From: Crossiella cryophila
GTDB lineage: Bacteria; Actinomycetota; Actinomycetes; Mycobacteriales; Pseudonocardiaceae
Direction of reading: 5' to 3'
DNA: 64,000 bases
Assembly (NCBI RefSeq): GCF_014204915.1
Contig: NZ_JACHMH010000001.1
Location: 9,647,501 to 9,711,500 of the forward strand
Made by a program: the position numbers and the translations under genes. Shown one piece after another: positions 33,725 through 43,027 of the stretch. The notes under the pieces are model-generated. The model searched no databases and was not told the origin of the DNA. It saw nothing but the letters and a program-made list of their open reading frames with translations. The stretch's first letter is position 1; every line of letters begins with the position of its first letter.

Positions 33725-35323
33725 TCAGAAGGAGATGGCCTTCACGGTGCGCGCGCCAACGGTGGCGCCGATGGGCTCGAGCACGCCGGCGTCGACCGGG
33801 CGGTCCACCCGCAGCAGCATGGTGGCGTCCGCGCCGTCGCGGGTCTGGGAGATCTGCGCGGCCTCCACGTTGACCCCGGCCTCGCCGAGCAGGGTGCCGA
33901 CGGTGCCCATCACGCCGGGGCGGTCCGGGTACTCCAGCAGCAGCACGTGGCCCTCGGCGCGCAGGTCGAAGCTGCGGCCGTTGACCTCGACCAGCTTCTC
34001 CACCTGGTTGCGGCCGCTGAGCGAGCCGGAGACGCTGTAGGCGGTGCCGTCCGCGCCGACCGTGCGCACGGTGACCAGGCTGCGGTGGTTGGCGCTCTCG
34101 GACTCGGTGACCACCCGCACGTCCACACCGAGGTCGGCGGCCAGCTTGGGCGCGTTGACGAAGGTGACCTGCTCGTCGACCAGGTGCGCGAACACCCCGC
34201 GCAGCGCGGCCAGCGGCAGCACCCGGACGTCCTCAGTGGACAGTTCGCCGCGCACCTCGACGGTGACCGAGACCGGGGCCTTGTTGGCGCCGAAGGCGGC
34301 CAGCACCGCGCCCAGCTTCTGGGTCAGCGGCAGGTACGGCCGGACCTCCTCGCCGACCACGCCGCCGCCCTGCACGTTCACCGCGTCCGGCACGAAGTCC
34401 CCGCGCAGCGCGAGCACCACGGACCGGGCCACGTCGGTGCCCGCGCGGTCCTGGGCCTCGCCGGTGGAGGCGCCGAGGTGCGGGGTCACCACGGCCTTGG
34501 GCAGCTCGAAGAGCGGGCTCTCGGTGCACGGCTCGGTGACGAAGACGTCGATGCCGGCGCCGCCGACCTGGCCCTCGCGGATGGCGTCGGCCAGCGCGGC
34601 CTCGTCGATCAGACCGCCGCGGGCGGCGTTGACGATCAGCACGCCCTTCTTGGTCTTGGCCAGCTGCTCCTTGCCGATCAGACCGAGGGTCTCCGGGGTC
34701 TTGGGCAGGTGGATGGAGAACGCGTCCGCGCGCTCCAGCAGCTCCTCCAGGCTGACCAGCTCGATGCCGAGCTGGGCGGCGCGGGCCGGGGCCACGTAGG
34801 GGTCGTAGGCGATCAGCGTGGTGCCGAAGGCGGCGATCCGCTGGGCGAAGAGCTGGCCGATCTTGCCGAGGCCGACCACGCCGACGGTCTTGCCGTTGAG
34901 TTCCACGCCGCCGTAGGCGCTGCGCTTCCACTGGCCGCTGCGCAGGCTGGCGTCGGCCGGGGCGATGTTGCGGGCCACCGCGAGCAGCAGCGCGACCGCG
35001 TGCTCGGCGGCGGAGACGATGTTGGAGGTGGGCGCGTTGACCACCATCACGCCGCGCGCGGTGGCGGCGGGCACCTCGACGTTGTCCAGGCCGACACCGG
35101 CCCTGGCCACGACCTTGAGCTTGCTGGTCGCGGCGAACACCTCGGCGTCGACCTTGGTCGCCGAGCGCACGAGCAGCGCGTCGGCCTCGGCCACCGCGGA
35201 CAGCAGTGCGGTGCGGTCGGTGCCGTCGACGTGCCGGATCTCGACGTCGTCGCCGAGCACCTCCAGCACCGAGGGCGCGAGTTTCTCCGCGATCAGCACG
35301 ACGGGGCGGTTGGGGTTGGTCAC
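33725..35323 (-). CDS. serA: D-3-phosphoglycerate dehydrogenase
   Basis: A 532-aa type 1 PGDH that begins serine synthesis. The NAD-binding motif is VGLGKIGQLFAQR. Catalytic residues are in NAARGGLIDE (Arg), the Glu region after it, and VTPHLGAST (His). The intervening allosteric substrate-binding domain and a C-terminal ACT domain (DRPGVMGTVGTLLGEAGVNV) predict serine feedback, as in the mycobacterial enzyme. GTG at 35323 has AGGAG seven bases upstream. Orthologue of Rv2996c. Confidence 0.96.
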   Translation of the reverse strand: MTNPNRPVVLIAEKLAPSVLEVLGDDVEIRHVDGTDRTALLSAVAEADALLVRSATKVDAEVFAATSKLKVVARAGVGLDNVEVPAATARGVMVVNAPTSNIVSAAEHAVALLLAVARNIAPADASLRSGQWKRSAYGGVELNGKTVGVVGLGKIGQLFAQRIAAFGTTLIAYDPYVAPARAAQLGIELVSLEELLERADAFSIHLPKTPETLGLIGKEQLAKTKKGVLIVNAARGGLIDEAALADAIREGQVGGAGIDVFVTEPCTESPLFELPKAVVTPHLGASTGEAQDRAGTDVARSVVLALRGDFVPDAVNVQGGGVVGEEVRPYLPLTQKLGAVLAAFGANKAPVSVTVEVRGELSTEDVRVLPLAALRGVFAHLVDEQVTFVNAPKLAADLGVDVRVVTESESANHRSLVTVRTVGADGTAYSVSGSLSGRNQVEKLVEVNGRSFDLRAEGHVLLLEYPDRPGVMGTVGTLLGEAGVNVEAAQISQTRDGADATMLLRVDRPVDAGVLEPIGATVGARTVKAISF

Positions 35324-35482
35324 CGGTGCGCTCCTGAGAGGACGGATTGCCTTGGTCCGGGTCACCGCGTTGTGCCCCGAGCGGGAAAGCCGCAGTCTAG
35401 CTGCGGTGTTACCGGCATGTTTCAGGTGGCGGGGGCGAGCTTGGTCACCCCCGCTCCACCCGATGTTCACCGGGGCCCGGAC

Positions 35483-35776
35483 TCACCAGGGTTCGGTGAA
35501 CTCCCCATCCTTGGCCCCGGCCAGGAACGCTTCCCATTCGCTGGTGGTGAAAACCAGGATCGGCCCCTCGGGCTGCGCGCTGTTGCGCATCCCGATGTAG
35601 GTCGTCCCCGCGGAGTCGACGAAGGCGATCTCCACCTTGCCGGTGCCGTCCGGGTCCTCCTCGCCGGAGAGCCACCGCGCCCGGGAGAAGTCGAGCGTGT
35701 CCCGGATCCCGGCCTTGTCGTCATAGACCGGGACTCTGCTGTTGGGCACTGCCGTGCTGGGGTGCTGCCCAGTCAC
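35483..35776 (-). CDS. DUF397-like protein (97 aa)
   Basis: A small protein with the DUF397 layout: DFSRARWLSGEEDPDGTGKV, VEIAFVDSAGTTYIGMRNSA, then TSEWEAFLAGAKDGEF. DUF397 proteins pair with XRE/DUF5753 regulators in Streptomyces-type developmental loci (WhiJ/BldB neighbourhoods). GTG at 35776 overlaps the stop of the preceding DUF397 gene (GTGA), so they are coupled. The N-terminus is longer than usual. Confidence 0.82.
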   Translation of the reverse strand: MTGQHPSTAVPNSRVPVYDDKAGIRDTLDFSRARWLSGEEDPDGTGKVEIAFVDSAGTTYIGMRNSAQPEGPILVFTTSEWEAFLAGAKDGEFTEPW

Positions 35777-35982
35777 GCCCGGGACCCGTGCAGGGCCGGG
35801 GCGCTGGCGAGGAAGCCGTGCCACTGCGCGCGGGTGAAGGTCAGCGCGCCGCCCGCGCGGTTCTTGGAGTCCCGCACCGCGGCCGCCGCGGCGGGCAGCG
35901 CGACCTCGACGCAGTTGTTGCCGCCGCCGCTGTAGCTGCTGACGCGCCAGGAAAGCGATTCGGTGTTGTAGCTGGCCAACAT
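35773..35982 (-). CDS. DUF397 protein (69 aa)
   Basis: A canonical DUF397: SWRVSSYSGGGNNCVEVALP, AAAVRDSKNRAGGALTF, TRAQWHGFLASA. It lies 68 bp after the XRE regulator and overlaps the second DUF397 gene. In known pairs the small protein is thought to modulate or bind its XRE partner. ATG at 35982 with AAGGAGAAAG upstream, a strong RBS. Confidence 0.9.
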   Translation of the reverse strand: MLASYNTESLSWRVSSYSGGGNNCVEVALPAAAAAVRDSKNRAGGALTFTRAQWHGFLASAPALHGSRA

Positions 35983-36050
35983 GACTTTCTCCTTGCCGGA
36001 TAACAGATGGTGCGATGGTCGAGCGCAGCGCCGGATGGCCTGCCTCCTGC

Positions 36051-36899
36051 TCATGCGAGTTCCTCCGCCATGGCGGCCATCAGGGCGACCGATTCCTCGG
36101 TGCCCAGCGCCGCGGCCCGGACGTGGTCGAAAACCGTGCTGTACAACCGGATCTCCTCCGGCTTCTCCAGGTAGAGCGCGCTGGTGAGGCTCTCCACGTA
36201 GACCACGGTGGGGTCCAGCGGATCGGGGAAGCCGAGCATCACGAACGGGCCGTCGGAGGCCGCGTGCCCGCCCGCGCTGAACGGGAGCACCTGGATCTCC
36301 ACGTTCGGCAGCGAACTCATCTTCACCAGCCGGTCGAGCTGTTCGCGCATGACGTCGGCGTCGCCGACCCGCCGCCGCAGCGCGCCCTCGTCCAGCACGG
36401 CCCAGTACTTGGGCCCGTGGTCGGAGGAGAGCAGTCCCTGCCTGGCCATCCGGGCGGAGACCCGGCGCTCGACCTCGTTGGGCGCGGCCTTGGGCCGCAC
36501 CGCGCGGAAGACCGCCAGCGCGTACCGCTCGGTCTGCAGCAGCCCCGGCACCACGAGGGACTCGAAGGTGCGGATCGAGGACGCCTCGGCCTCCATCCCG
36601 GCGAACCCGCCGGTGAGCACGTCGCCGTAGTTGTGCCACCAGCCCTTGAGTTTCGCCATCCGGGCCAGGTCGATCAGCGCGTTCTGCCGCTCGCCCTCGA
36701 CGCCGTAGAGGACCAGCATGTCCCGCACATCGCGCGGGTTGACCCCGGTGCGGCCGGTCTCGATCCGGCTGACCTTGGCCGCGGAGCACTCCAGGTGTGC
36801 CGCGACCTCCTCACAGGTGAGGTTCGAGCTTTCGCGCAGTCGCCGTAACTCGGAGGCCAGCCGCCTTCTGCGCACGGTCGGGCTGTGACTGGTGGACAT
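36051..36899 (-). CDS. XRE-family regulator with DUF5753 (WhiJ-like)
   Basis: 282 aa. The HTH_31-type helix-turn-helix is at residues 10-65 (LASELRRLRESSNLTCEEVA, SAAKVSRIETGRTGV). The DUF5753 domain covers about 85-275 (RTFESLVVPGLLQTERYALA, LPFSAGGHAASDGPF, YVESLTSALYLEK). These regulators act with adjacent DUF397 proteins in morphological or antibiotic control. ATG at 36899 is preceded by GGAGGCC. Head of a three-gene operon inserted between serA and ilvC. Confidence 0.92.
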   Translation of the reverse strand: MSTSHSPTVRRRRLASELRRLRESSNLTCEEVAAHLECSAAKVSRIETGRTGVNPRDVRDMLVLYGVEGERQNALIDLARMAKLKGWWHNYGDVLTGGFAGMEAEASSIRTFESLVVPGLLQTERYALAVFRAVRPKAAPNEVERRVSARMARQGLLSSDHGPKYWAVLDEGALRRRVGDADVMREQLDRLVKMSSLPNVEIQVLPFSAGGHAASDGPFVMLGFPDPLDPTVVYVESLTSALYLEKPEEIRLYSTVFDHVRAAALGTEESVALMAAMAEELA

Positions 36900-37195
36900 C
36901 TCCTGGCCTCCGGGCAAGTTCGCGAGATCGCGGCGCGTCCGTGGCGCGGTGCCGGCCGCCCGCCGTGACGCGCAGTGAGAGGGAACTCGCGCAGTGTGCC
37001 CGCCCAGGCTAGCTAGCTGCAATCGCTTGTGGTTTGCAGGACGACACTCTCACCCGATCGTGTCTTTCGCAGTATGTACGTTGCATTTCTGGGGCACCGT
37101 CTTGCACGCTAGGTACCCACGTCGTCGCTCTCCGAAATCGACGGCAGCCACGAACCGTAAGCGCTCGGTGACGCAGACTACTCAAGTTAGGGGCG

Positions 37196-37639
37196 GTGGA
37201 GACCGTGTGGTCGTCAGGCAGGCCCATCCTGGATGTGCACGAGCCGCCGGATCGCTGCACGACCCGCGGCCGCGAGTGCTACCGCGCGGTGGCCACCCGG
37301 CTCGCCGAGCTGGCCGAACTCGCCGCGACGCAGTCCGACCCCACCGCCCGCAACGCCCTGCTGCGCACCGTGCACGGCTGGCAGTTCCTGCTCGCCCAGC
37401 ACCGCGCCGTCGGCCGGAAAAAGCGCCGACGCTGCCGCTTATGCCGCCCAGCCTGGGGCCTAGGCGGCGAATGGCCCTGCCCCACCTGGCGGATCGCCTA
37501 CGTCCAGCTCTGCCTGGTCGAGGACTCCCCCACCCCTGAGCTGTCGTCCTGGCCCAGTAGCCCCCCGCCGGGCCAGGACGACATCCCCGTACAACGCGCC
37601 CGGCATCGCCTGCGGGTGGCGCCTGGCGTGGTGGCCTGA
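37196..37639 (+). CDS. Cys-motif small hypothetical protein
   Basis: 147 aa, divergent from the XRE gene. The N-terminal half is helical (CYRAVATRLAELAELAA, LRTVHGWQFLLAQH). It is followed by CRLC and WPCPTW spaced by about 12 residues, a probable metal-binding knuckle. The C-terminus is Pro/Ser-rich. The protein at 38363 has the same helix-then-CxxC-x(n)-C arrangement. GTG at 37196, or 37205 with GGTGGAG upstream. Function not known; such small proteins commonly adjoin XRE/DUF397 loci. Confidence 0.65.
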   Translation: METVWSSGRPILDVHEPPDRCTTRGRECYRAVATRLAELAELAATQSDPTARNALLRTVHGWQFLLAQHRAVGRKKRRRCRLCRPAWGLGGEWPCPTWRIAYVQLCLVEDSPTPELSSWPSSPPPGQDDIPVQRARHRLRVAPGVVA

Positions 37640-37817
37640 GCCCAGGCGGGCGGCTGGGCGGGCTGCCGGGTTGCCGGGCGGCGGATCGGCGCTTGACGGA
37701 AGTGGTTGCGCCAGAACGGGTTTTCCGTGGCGAGCCGGAGATCCCGAGGCAGGCCATAGCTTGCCAGGCGGGCAAAAGCTCTGAGACGGCCCGGAGGCGT
37801 GGCGAGACGAAGACTTT
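37640..37817. other. Intergenic stretch in the regulatory island
   Basis: Nothing convincing is seen. Composition is slightly lower in GC than the surroundings, and several short AGGC-rich inverted words occur. It probably carries the promoter of the following ORF. Confidence 0.3.
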
Positions 37818-38159
37818 GTGGCGGACATGGTCGGCACGGACCATCCCTGGGTCCGTGCCGATCATGCTGTCCGGCCCCTGCCGCTGACTACGTTGCGTGA
37901 TGACGCCCGCAGCGCTGCCGCCGAACGGATCAGCTTCGCTGGACACGTCGGAGCGGTCTTGTGCAGGTTGCATCAACTTGCGTTACCGATGTGCAGGACG
38001 GCGGCGTCCACTTCATCGACCATGACCGGGTTACCGCACGGGCGGTCGACGGCATCGCCAGCACACGGCACTCCACCGTGCCGCTGCCGCGCAGCCTGCT
38101 GGATGCGATGCCCACCCGGCAAGCGACCTTCGTCGCATCCCGGGTAGCCCCTACTTCCC
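37818..38159 (+). pseudogene. Possible frameshifted hypothetical gene
   Basis: A GTG start at 37818 opens a frame (VADMVGTDHPWVRADHAVRP, LRDDARSAAAERISFAGHVG) with fair third-position bias until about 37955. From about 37961 the bias shifts to another frame (CVTDVQDGGVHFIDHDRVTA, then VPLPRSLLDAMPTRQATFVA), which runs into the repeat array. The two halves read like one small protein broken by a frameshift, or an N-terminal fragment plus a separate ORF. Sense-oriented repeat units follow at 38187, as after real plus-strand genes. No family recognised. Confidence 0.4.
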
Positions 38160-38186
38160 ACACCACGCAACAACACTTCCCACACA

Positions 38187-38362
38187 GCCCACCCCCGCGT
38201 ACGACAACAGCCAACACGGCGTACAAGAACGGCCAACACGGCGTACGACTTCGGCCAACACTCCGGGTGGGTTGGGCTTTGCTCGGAGTGTTGGCCGTTC
38301 TCGTACGGGGTGTTGGCCGTTGTGGGACTGGGTGTTGGCTGTTGTGGGGTGGCGGGTGGGGG
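38187..38362. repeat. Convergent 22-bp-pitch repeat array (4 + 3-4 units)
   Basis: Left cores are at 38187 (decayed), 38209, 38231 and 38253; right inverted cores are at 38288, 38310 and 38332, with a degenerate copy near 38354, all 22 bp apart. The centre is closed by ACTCCG/CGGAGT. The right arm directly follows the stop of the minus-strand gene at 38363. Confidence 0.93.
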
Positions 38363-38716
38363 CTAGTGCAGGGCGTGGCGGGGGCGGTTGTCGGCGAAGG
38401 CCGAGTGCTGGGCCTGGACGAGCATCTGGGGGAGGCCGCGTTCCACTGCCAGGAAGCGCTGGGCGCTGTCGTAGGCGCGGCACGGCTCGAACGGCAGGCG
38501 GTGGCGGCGTTTGCCTGGCTGGCACTGCCTGCAGTGGCCGTACTCGTCCGGCTCGTGCGCGTCCAGCACGAGCTTCAACGCGGAGATGAGGCGGGGCATC
38601 TCTGCCCTGGCCAGCTCGGCCACGTCCGGGTCGTCGAGGGTGTGGATGAGGGTGAACAACTTGGCCAGGTGGGTTCGGACAGACTCGTCCAGGCCACCGG
38701 TCATGTTGCCGGTCAT
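38363..38716 (-). CDS. Cys-motif small hypothetical protein
   Basis: 117 aa: a helical first half (SVRTHLAKLFTLIHTLDDPD, MPRLISALKLVLDAH), then HCRQC, an Arg/His-rich spacer and FEPCRAYDSAQRFLA. The CxxC-x(12)-C layout resembles the 37196 protein, so the two may be related. ATG at 38716 with GGGGAG about 12 bases upstream; an ATG at 38743 is possible. The AT-rich DNA upstream (38822-38866) is a probable promoter. Confidence 0.65.
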   Translation of the reverse strand: MTGNMTGGLDESVRTHLAKLFTLIHTLDDPDVAELARAEMPRLISALKLVLDAHEPDEYGHCRQCQPGKRRHRLPFEPCRAYDSAQRFLAVERGLPQMLVQAQHSAFADNRPRHALH

Positions 38717-38821
38717 GGCTTTGCACGCTCCCCGCGTCGTCATGAGGCGGCGCTTCCGCCGTCTCCCTGCTGCCGGGCCGAGGTCCCAAGCCCCGCCGGC
38801 TGACTGCGGATCACTGTGAAG

Positions 38822-38866
38822 TCCATGCTAAATAAGCAAATTACTGATTGAAATGAACTGATCGGG
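38822..38866 (-). promoter_or_regulatory. AT-rich putative promoter of the small Cys-motif gene
   Basis: A strikingly AT-rich island in GC-rich DNA contains, on the minus strand, TTGCTTATTTAGCATG with a TATTTA -10-like element and an upstream TTCATT. It stands 100 bp before the 38363-38716 gene. Confidence 0.4.
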
Positions 38867-38904
38867 TGGGATCTCGGATCACCCTCCGTAACCCCCTGAA
38901 CAGC

Positions 38905-38940
38905 GCGAACGCCGCCCACTCTCGGGTGGACGGCGTTCGC
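38905..38940 (-). terminator. Terminator of ilvBNC
   Basis: A 15-bp stem with one G-U pair (GCGAACGCCG arms) and a 6-nt loop, 20 bp after the ilvC stop. Confidence 0.88.
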
Positions 38941-38959
38941 TCTGTGCTGGTTGCAGACG

Positions 38960-39997
<1,038 letters not shown>

Positions 39998-40002
39998 TTA
40001 TC

Positions 40003-40509
40003 TCAACGGACCGCGGTCGCGGTGATGGAACGGGCGCCCCTGCCGATGGCCACCATGCCGGACTGGACCATCTCCCTGATGCCGTAGGGCTCCAGCATGC
40101 GCAGCAGGGCGTCGAGCTTGTCGGTGGTGCCGGTGGCCTCGATGGTCAGTGCCTCCGGCGAGGCGTCGACCACCTTGGCGCGGAAGAGCTGCACGGTCTC
40201 CAGCACCTGGCTGCGCACGGTGGCATCAGCCCGCACCTTGACCAGCAGCAGTTCCCGGCGCACCGAGATGGCCTGGTCCAGCTCGACGATCTTGATGACG
40301 TTCACGAGCTTGTTGAGCTGCTTGGTGACCTGCTCCAGCGGCAGCAGCTCCACGGCGACCACGATGGTCATCCGGGACACCTCGGGGTTCTCGGTCGGGC
40401 CGACCGCGAGGCTCTCGATGTTGAAGCCCCGCCGGGAGAACAGTCCGGCCACCCTGGCGAGCACACCGGGCTTGTTCTCCACCAGCACGCTCAGCGTGTG
40501 CCGAGTCAT
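40003..40509 (-). CDS. ilvN: Acetolactate synthase regulatory subunit
   Basis: 168 aa with an N-terminal ACT domain (LSVLVENKPGVLARVAGLFS, RRGFNIESLAVGPTE) and a C-terminal ALS_ss domain that binds and activates IlvB and gives valine feedback. Start ATG at 40509, four bases after the ilvB stop. Orthologue of Rv3002c. Confidence 0.97.
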   Translation of the reverse strand: MTRHTLSVLVENKPGVLARVAGLFSRRGFNIESLAVGPTENPEVSRMTIVVAVELLPLEQVTKQLNKLVNVIKIVELDQAISVRRELLLVKVRADATVRSQVLETVQLFRAKVVDASPEALTIEATGTTDKLDALLRMLEPYGIREMVQSGMVAIGRGARSITATAVR

Positions 40510-40513
40510 CGCC

Positions 40514-42340
40514 TCACACCTCGTCTTCGTCGAACAGCGGGCGGATGCCGCGCGCGGCCATGATCTCGTCGTTGCCGGTGCCCGCGGCCACCATCGGCCA
40601 CACCTGCGCGTCCTTGCCCACCACGAAATCGATCACGACCGGGCGGTCGTTGATCTCCATCGCCTGCTGGATGACCGAGTCGACCTCGTCCTTGGTCTCC
40701 GCGCGCAGACCGGCGCAGCCCAGGGCCTCGCCCAGCAGCACGAAGTCCGGGATGCGGTGCTTGTGCGTGCCGAGGTCGGTGTTGGAGTAGCGCTCGGAGT
40801 AGAAGAGGTTCTGCCACTGCCGGACCATGCCCAGGTTGCCGTTGTTCATCACCGCGACCTTGATCGGGATGCCCTCGATCGCGCAGGTGGCCAGTTCCTG
40901 GTTGGTCATCTGGAAGCAGCCGTCGCCGTCGATGGCCCACACCGCGGTGTCCGGCAGGCCCGCCTTGGCGCCCATGGCCGCCGGGACGGCGAAGCCCATG
41001 GTGCCGAGGCCGCCGGAGTTGATCCAGGTGGCGGGCTTCTCGTACTTGACGAACTGGGCGGCCCACATCTGGTGCTGGCCGACGCCCGCGGTGTAGACCG
41101 CGTCCGGCCCGACCAGCGCGCCGATCCGCTCGATGCAGTACTGCGGGGACAGCGAACCGTCGGAGGGCCAGTCATAACCCAGCGGGAACGAGCCGCGGAT
41201 GTCGTTGAGCATGGTCCACCAGGCGGAGATGTCCGCCCTGGTGCCGCCGTCGTACTCGGCGCGCACGGCCGGGACCAGGTCGGCGATGATGTCCTTCACA
41301 TCGCCCACGATCGGCACATCGGCCTTGCGGTTCTTGGAGATCTCGGCCGGGTCGATGTCGGCGTGGATGACCTGCGCGTCCGGCGCGAAGGTGCCCAGCT
41401 GGCCGGTGACCCGGTCGTCGAAGCGCGCGCCCAGGGTGATCAGCAGGTCCGAGCGCTGCAGCGCGGCCACCGCGGCCACCGTGCCGTGCATGCCCGGCAT
41501 GCCCAGGTGCGAGCGGTGCGAGTCGGGGAAGGCGCCGCGGGCCATCAGCGTGGTGACCACCGGGATGCCGGTCAGCTCGGCCAGGTCCAGCAGTTCGGCG
41601 CTGGCCCGGCCGCGGACCACGCCGCCGCCGACGTAGAGCACCGGGCGCTTGGCCGCGGCGATCAGCTTGGCCGCCTCACGCACCTGCTTGCCGTGCGGTT
41701 TGGTGGTCGGCCGGTAGCCGGGCAGCCGCATCTCCGGCGGCCAGGTGAAGGAGGTGGTGGCCTGCAGGATGTCCTTGGGCAGGTCGACCAGGACCGGGCC
41801 GGGCCTGCCGGTGCTGGCGATGTGGAATGCCTCGGCGATCGCGCGCGGGATGTCCGCGGCCTCGGTCACCAGGATGTTGTGCTTGGTGATCGGCATGGTG
41901 ATGCCGCAGATGTCGGCTTCCTGGAAGGCATCCGTGCCGATGGAGGAGCGGGCCACCTGACCGGTGATCGCGACCATCGGGATGGAGTCCATGTAGGCGT
42001 CCGCGATCGGGGTGACCAGGTTGGTCGCGCCGGGGCCGGAGGTGGCCATGCACACACCAACCCGGCCGGTGGCGTGGGCGTACCCGGAGGCGGCGTGACC
42101 GGCGCCCTGCTCGTGCCGGACCAGGATGTGCCGCACCTTGGTGGAGTCCAGCAGCGGGTCGTAGGCGGGCAGGATGGCGCCGCCGGGGATGCCGAAGACG
42201 ATCTCGCAGCCCACCGACTCGAGCGAACGCACGAGCGACTGCGCGCCGGTCACCCGGACCGGGGCGCCGGCAGGCGGGGTCGGTCGGGGTCTTGCCCCCT
42301 GGGACGGCGGGGGCGGCGGCGTGGGCCTCACCTGGGTCAT
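40514..42340 (-). CDS. ilvB: Acetolactate synthase catalytic subunit
   Basis: A 608-aa ThDP enzyme. Catalytic Glu in [16 protein letters not shown]; ThDP/Mg2+ motif [14 protein letters not shown] ending in NN; FAD-binding central domain with [12 protein letters not shown]. It makes acetolactate and acetohydroxybutyrate. A Pro-rich N-terminal about 25 residues precede the core. Start GTG/ATG at 42340. Transcript preceded by an attenuator leader. Orthologue of Rv3003c (ilvB1). Confidence 0.97.
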   Translation of the reverse strand: MTQVRPTPPPPPSQGARPRPTPPAGAPVRVTGAQSLVRSLESVGCEIVFGIPGGAILPAYDPLLDSTKVRHILVRHEQGAGHAASGYAHATGRVGVCMATSGPGATNLVTPIADAYMDSIPMVAITGQVARSSIGTDAFQEADICGITMPITKHNILVTEAADIPRAIAEAFHIASTGRPGPVLVDLPKDILQATTSFTWPPEMRLPGYRPTTKPHGKQVREAAKLIAAAKRPVLYVGGGVVRGRASAELLDLAELTGIPVVTTLMARGAFPDSHRSHLGMPGMHGTVAAVAALQRSDLLITLGARFDDRVTGQLGTFAPDAQVIHADIDPAEISKNRKADVPIVGDVKDIIADLVPAVRAEYDGGTRADISAWWTMLNDIRGSFPLGYDWPSDGSLSPQYCIERIGALVGPDAVYTAGVGQHQMWAAQFVKYEKPATWINSGGLGTMGFAVPAAMGAKAGLPDTAVWAIDGDGCFQMTNQELATCAIEGIPIKVAVMNNGNLGMVRQWQNLFYSERYSNTDLGTHKHRIPDFVLLGEALGCAGLRAETKDEVDSVIQQAMEINDRPVVIDFVVGKDAQVWPMVAAGTGNDEIMAARGIRPLFDEDEV

Positions 42341-42381
42341 CGGGTCTGCCTCGTGTTCGGTGTGAGCAAGCTACGGGCAAC

Positions 42382-42420
42382 AAAAAACCCTCGTCGGCCC
42401 GGGTCGGCCATACGAGGGTT
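42382..42420 (-). terminator. Attenuator terminator in the ilvB leader
   Basis: The stem AACCCUCGU/ACGAGGGUU (9 bp) with an inner GGCC/GGCC pair is followed by UUUU, 41 nt before ilvB. Upstream is a perfect 11-bp hairpin (GCGCGUCGACG 42455-42445 with 42431-42421) over the leader-peptide stop. The segment CUCGUCG (42433-42427) can instead pair with CGACGAG of the terminator's 3' arm (42396-42390), giving an antiterminator. Confidence 0.9.
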
Positions 42421-42439
42421 GCGCGTCGACGAGTGCTTC

Positions 42440-42490
42440 CTAGGCGTCGACGCGCCTGGGAAGTACGAGGAGGAAAGTCTTGCGCTGCAC
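42440..42490 (-). CDS. ilvB leader peptide (Leu-Leu-Val-Leu)
   Basis: A 16-aa ORF beginning GTG: M-Q-R-K-T-F-L-L-V-L-P-R-R-V-D-A, TAG stop. Branched-chain codons cluster at positions 7-10, just ahead of the pause hairpin. It starts 0-1 base after the predicted transcription start, so it is probably translated from a leaderless mRNA. Length and composition match BCAA leader peptides known from other actinobacteria. Confidence 0.8.
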   Translation of the reverse strand: MQRKTFLLVLPRRVDA

Positions 42491-42497
42491 CCTGTCG

Positions 42498-42527
42498 ACG
42501 CTAGTACTTGGCCGGGACAGGCGTCAA
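42498..42527 (-). promoter_or_regulatory. ilvB promoter
   Basis: -35 TTGACG (42527-42522), 18-bp spacer, -10 TAGCGT (42503-42498). The predicted +1 is at the GTG of the leader peptide (42490/42491). Confidence 0.6.
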
Positions 42528-42619
42528 CTCTGCGGGACGGTACTCCCGCATGTTGGACACGACCGAGGGACAAGGAACCTTCGACAGGGGGTGTTCACGC
42601 ACGTGGGAGGATCGGTTCC

Positions 42620-43018
42620 GTGAGCGGACTGATTTTCCGGATCCCCACCACGGCTATGATTCCGGTGGCGTTGCTGTTCCTGTGCGCGACACCACTCGCC
42701 TTCGGCGCGCCGGGGCTCCAGGTGATCTACCTGGTGCCGATCGCACTGGTCCTGTGGGTGATCCGCACCAGGACCGTGGTCGACGCCGAACAGGTGCGCA
42801 TCCGCACGATGTTCGGCGCCCGCAGCATCGCCTGGTCGGAGATCGCCTCGCTGCGACTGACCAAGCGCTCCGGCGTGAAGGCCGTGCTGGCCGACGAGTC
42901 CGAGGTCACGCTGCCCGCGGTGCGGGTGCGCGATCTGGACGCGCTGGCCCAGGCCAGTGGCGGCCGCTTCGGCGAGTCCGGCACGACCGAACCCGGCAAG
43001 ACTGACGAACCCCGTTAA
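42620..43018 (+). CDS. PH-domain membrane protein (Cfp6-like)
   Basis: 132 aa with two transmembrane helices near the start (MIPVALLFLCATPLAFGA and VIYLVPIALVLWVI) and a bacterial PH-like domain (VDAEQVRIRTMFGARSIAWS, IASLRLTKRSGVKAVLADES). It matches Rv3004 (Cfp6) in order and layout. Function unknown. GTG at 42620 after GGGAGG. Divergent from ilvB, 10 bp ahead of ilvD and probably cotranscribed with it. Confidence 0.82.
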   Translation: MSGLIFRIPTTAMIPVALLFLCATPLAFGAPGLQVIYLVPIALVLWVIRTRTVVDAEQVRIRTMFGARSIAWSEIASLRLTKRSGVKAVLADESEVTLPAVRVRDLDALAQASGGRFGESGTTEPGKTDEPR

Positions 43019-43027
43019 GGAGGAGCA

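Noticed and set aside
38187-38362. Repeat array encoding a repetitive peptide (GVLAVLVRGVGR-like)
   Set aside because: The 22-bp pitch changes reading frame at each unit, so the apparent peptide repeats are by-products; no RBS or stable frame.
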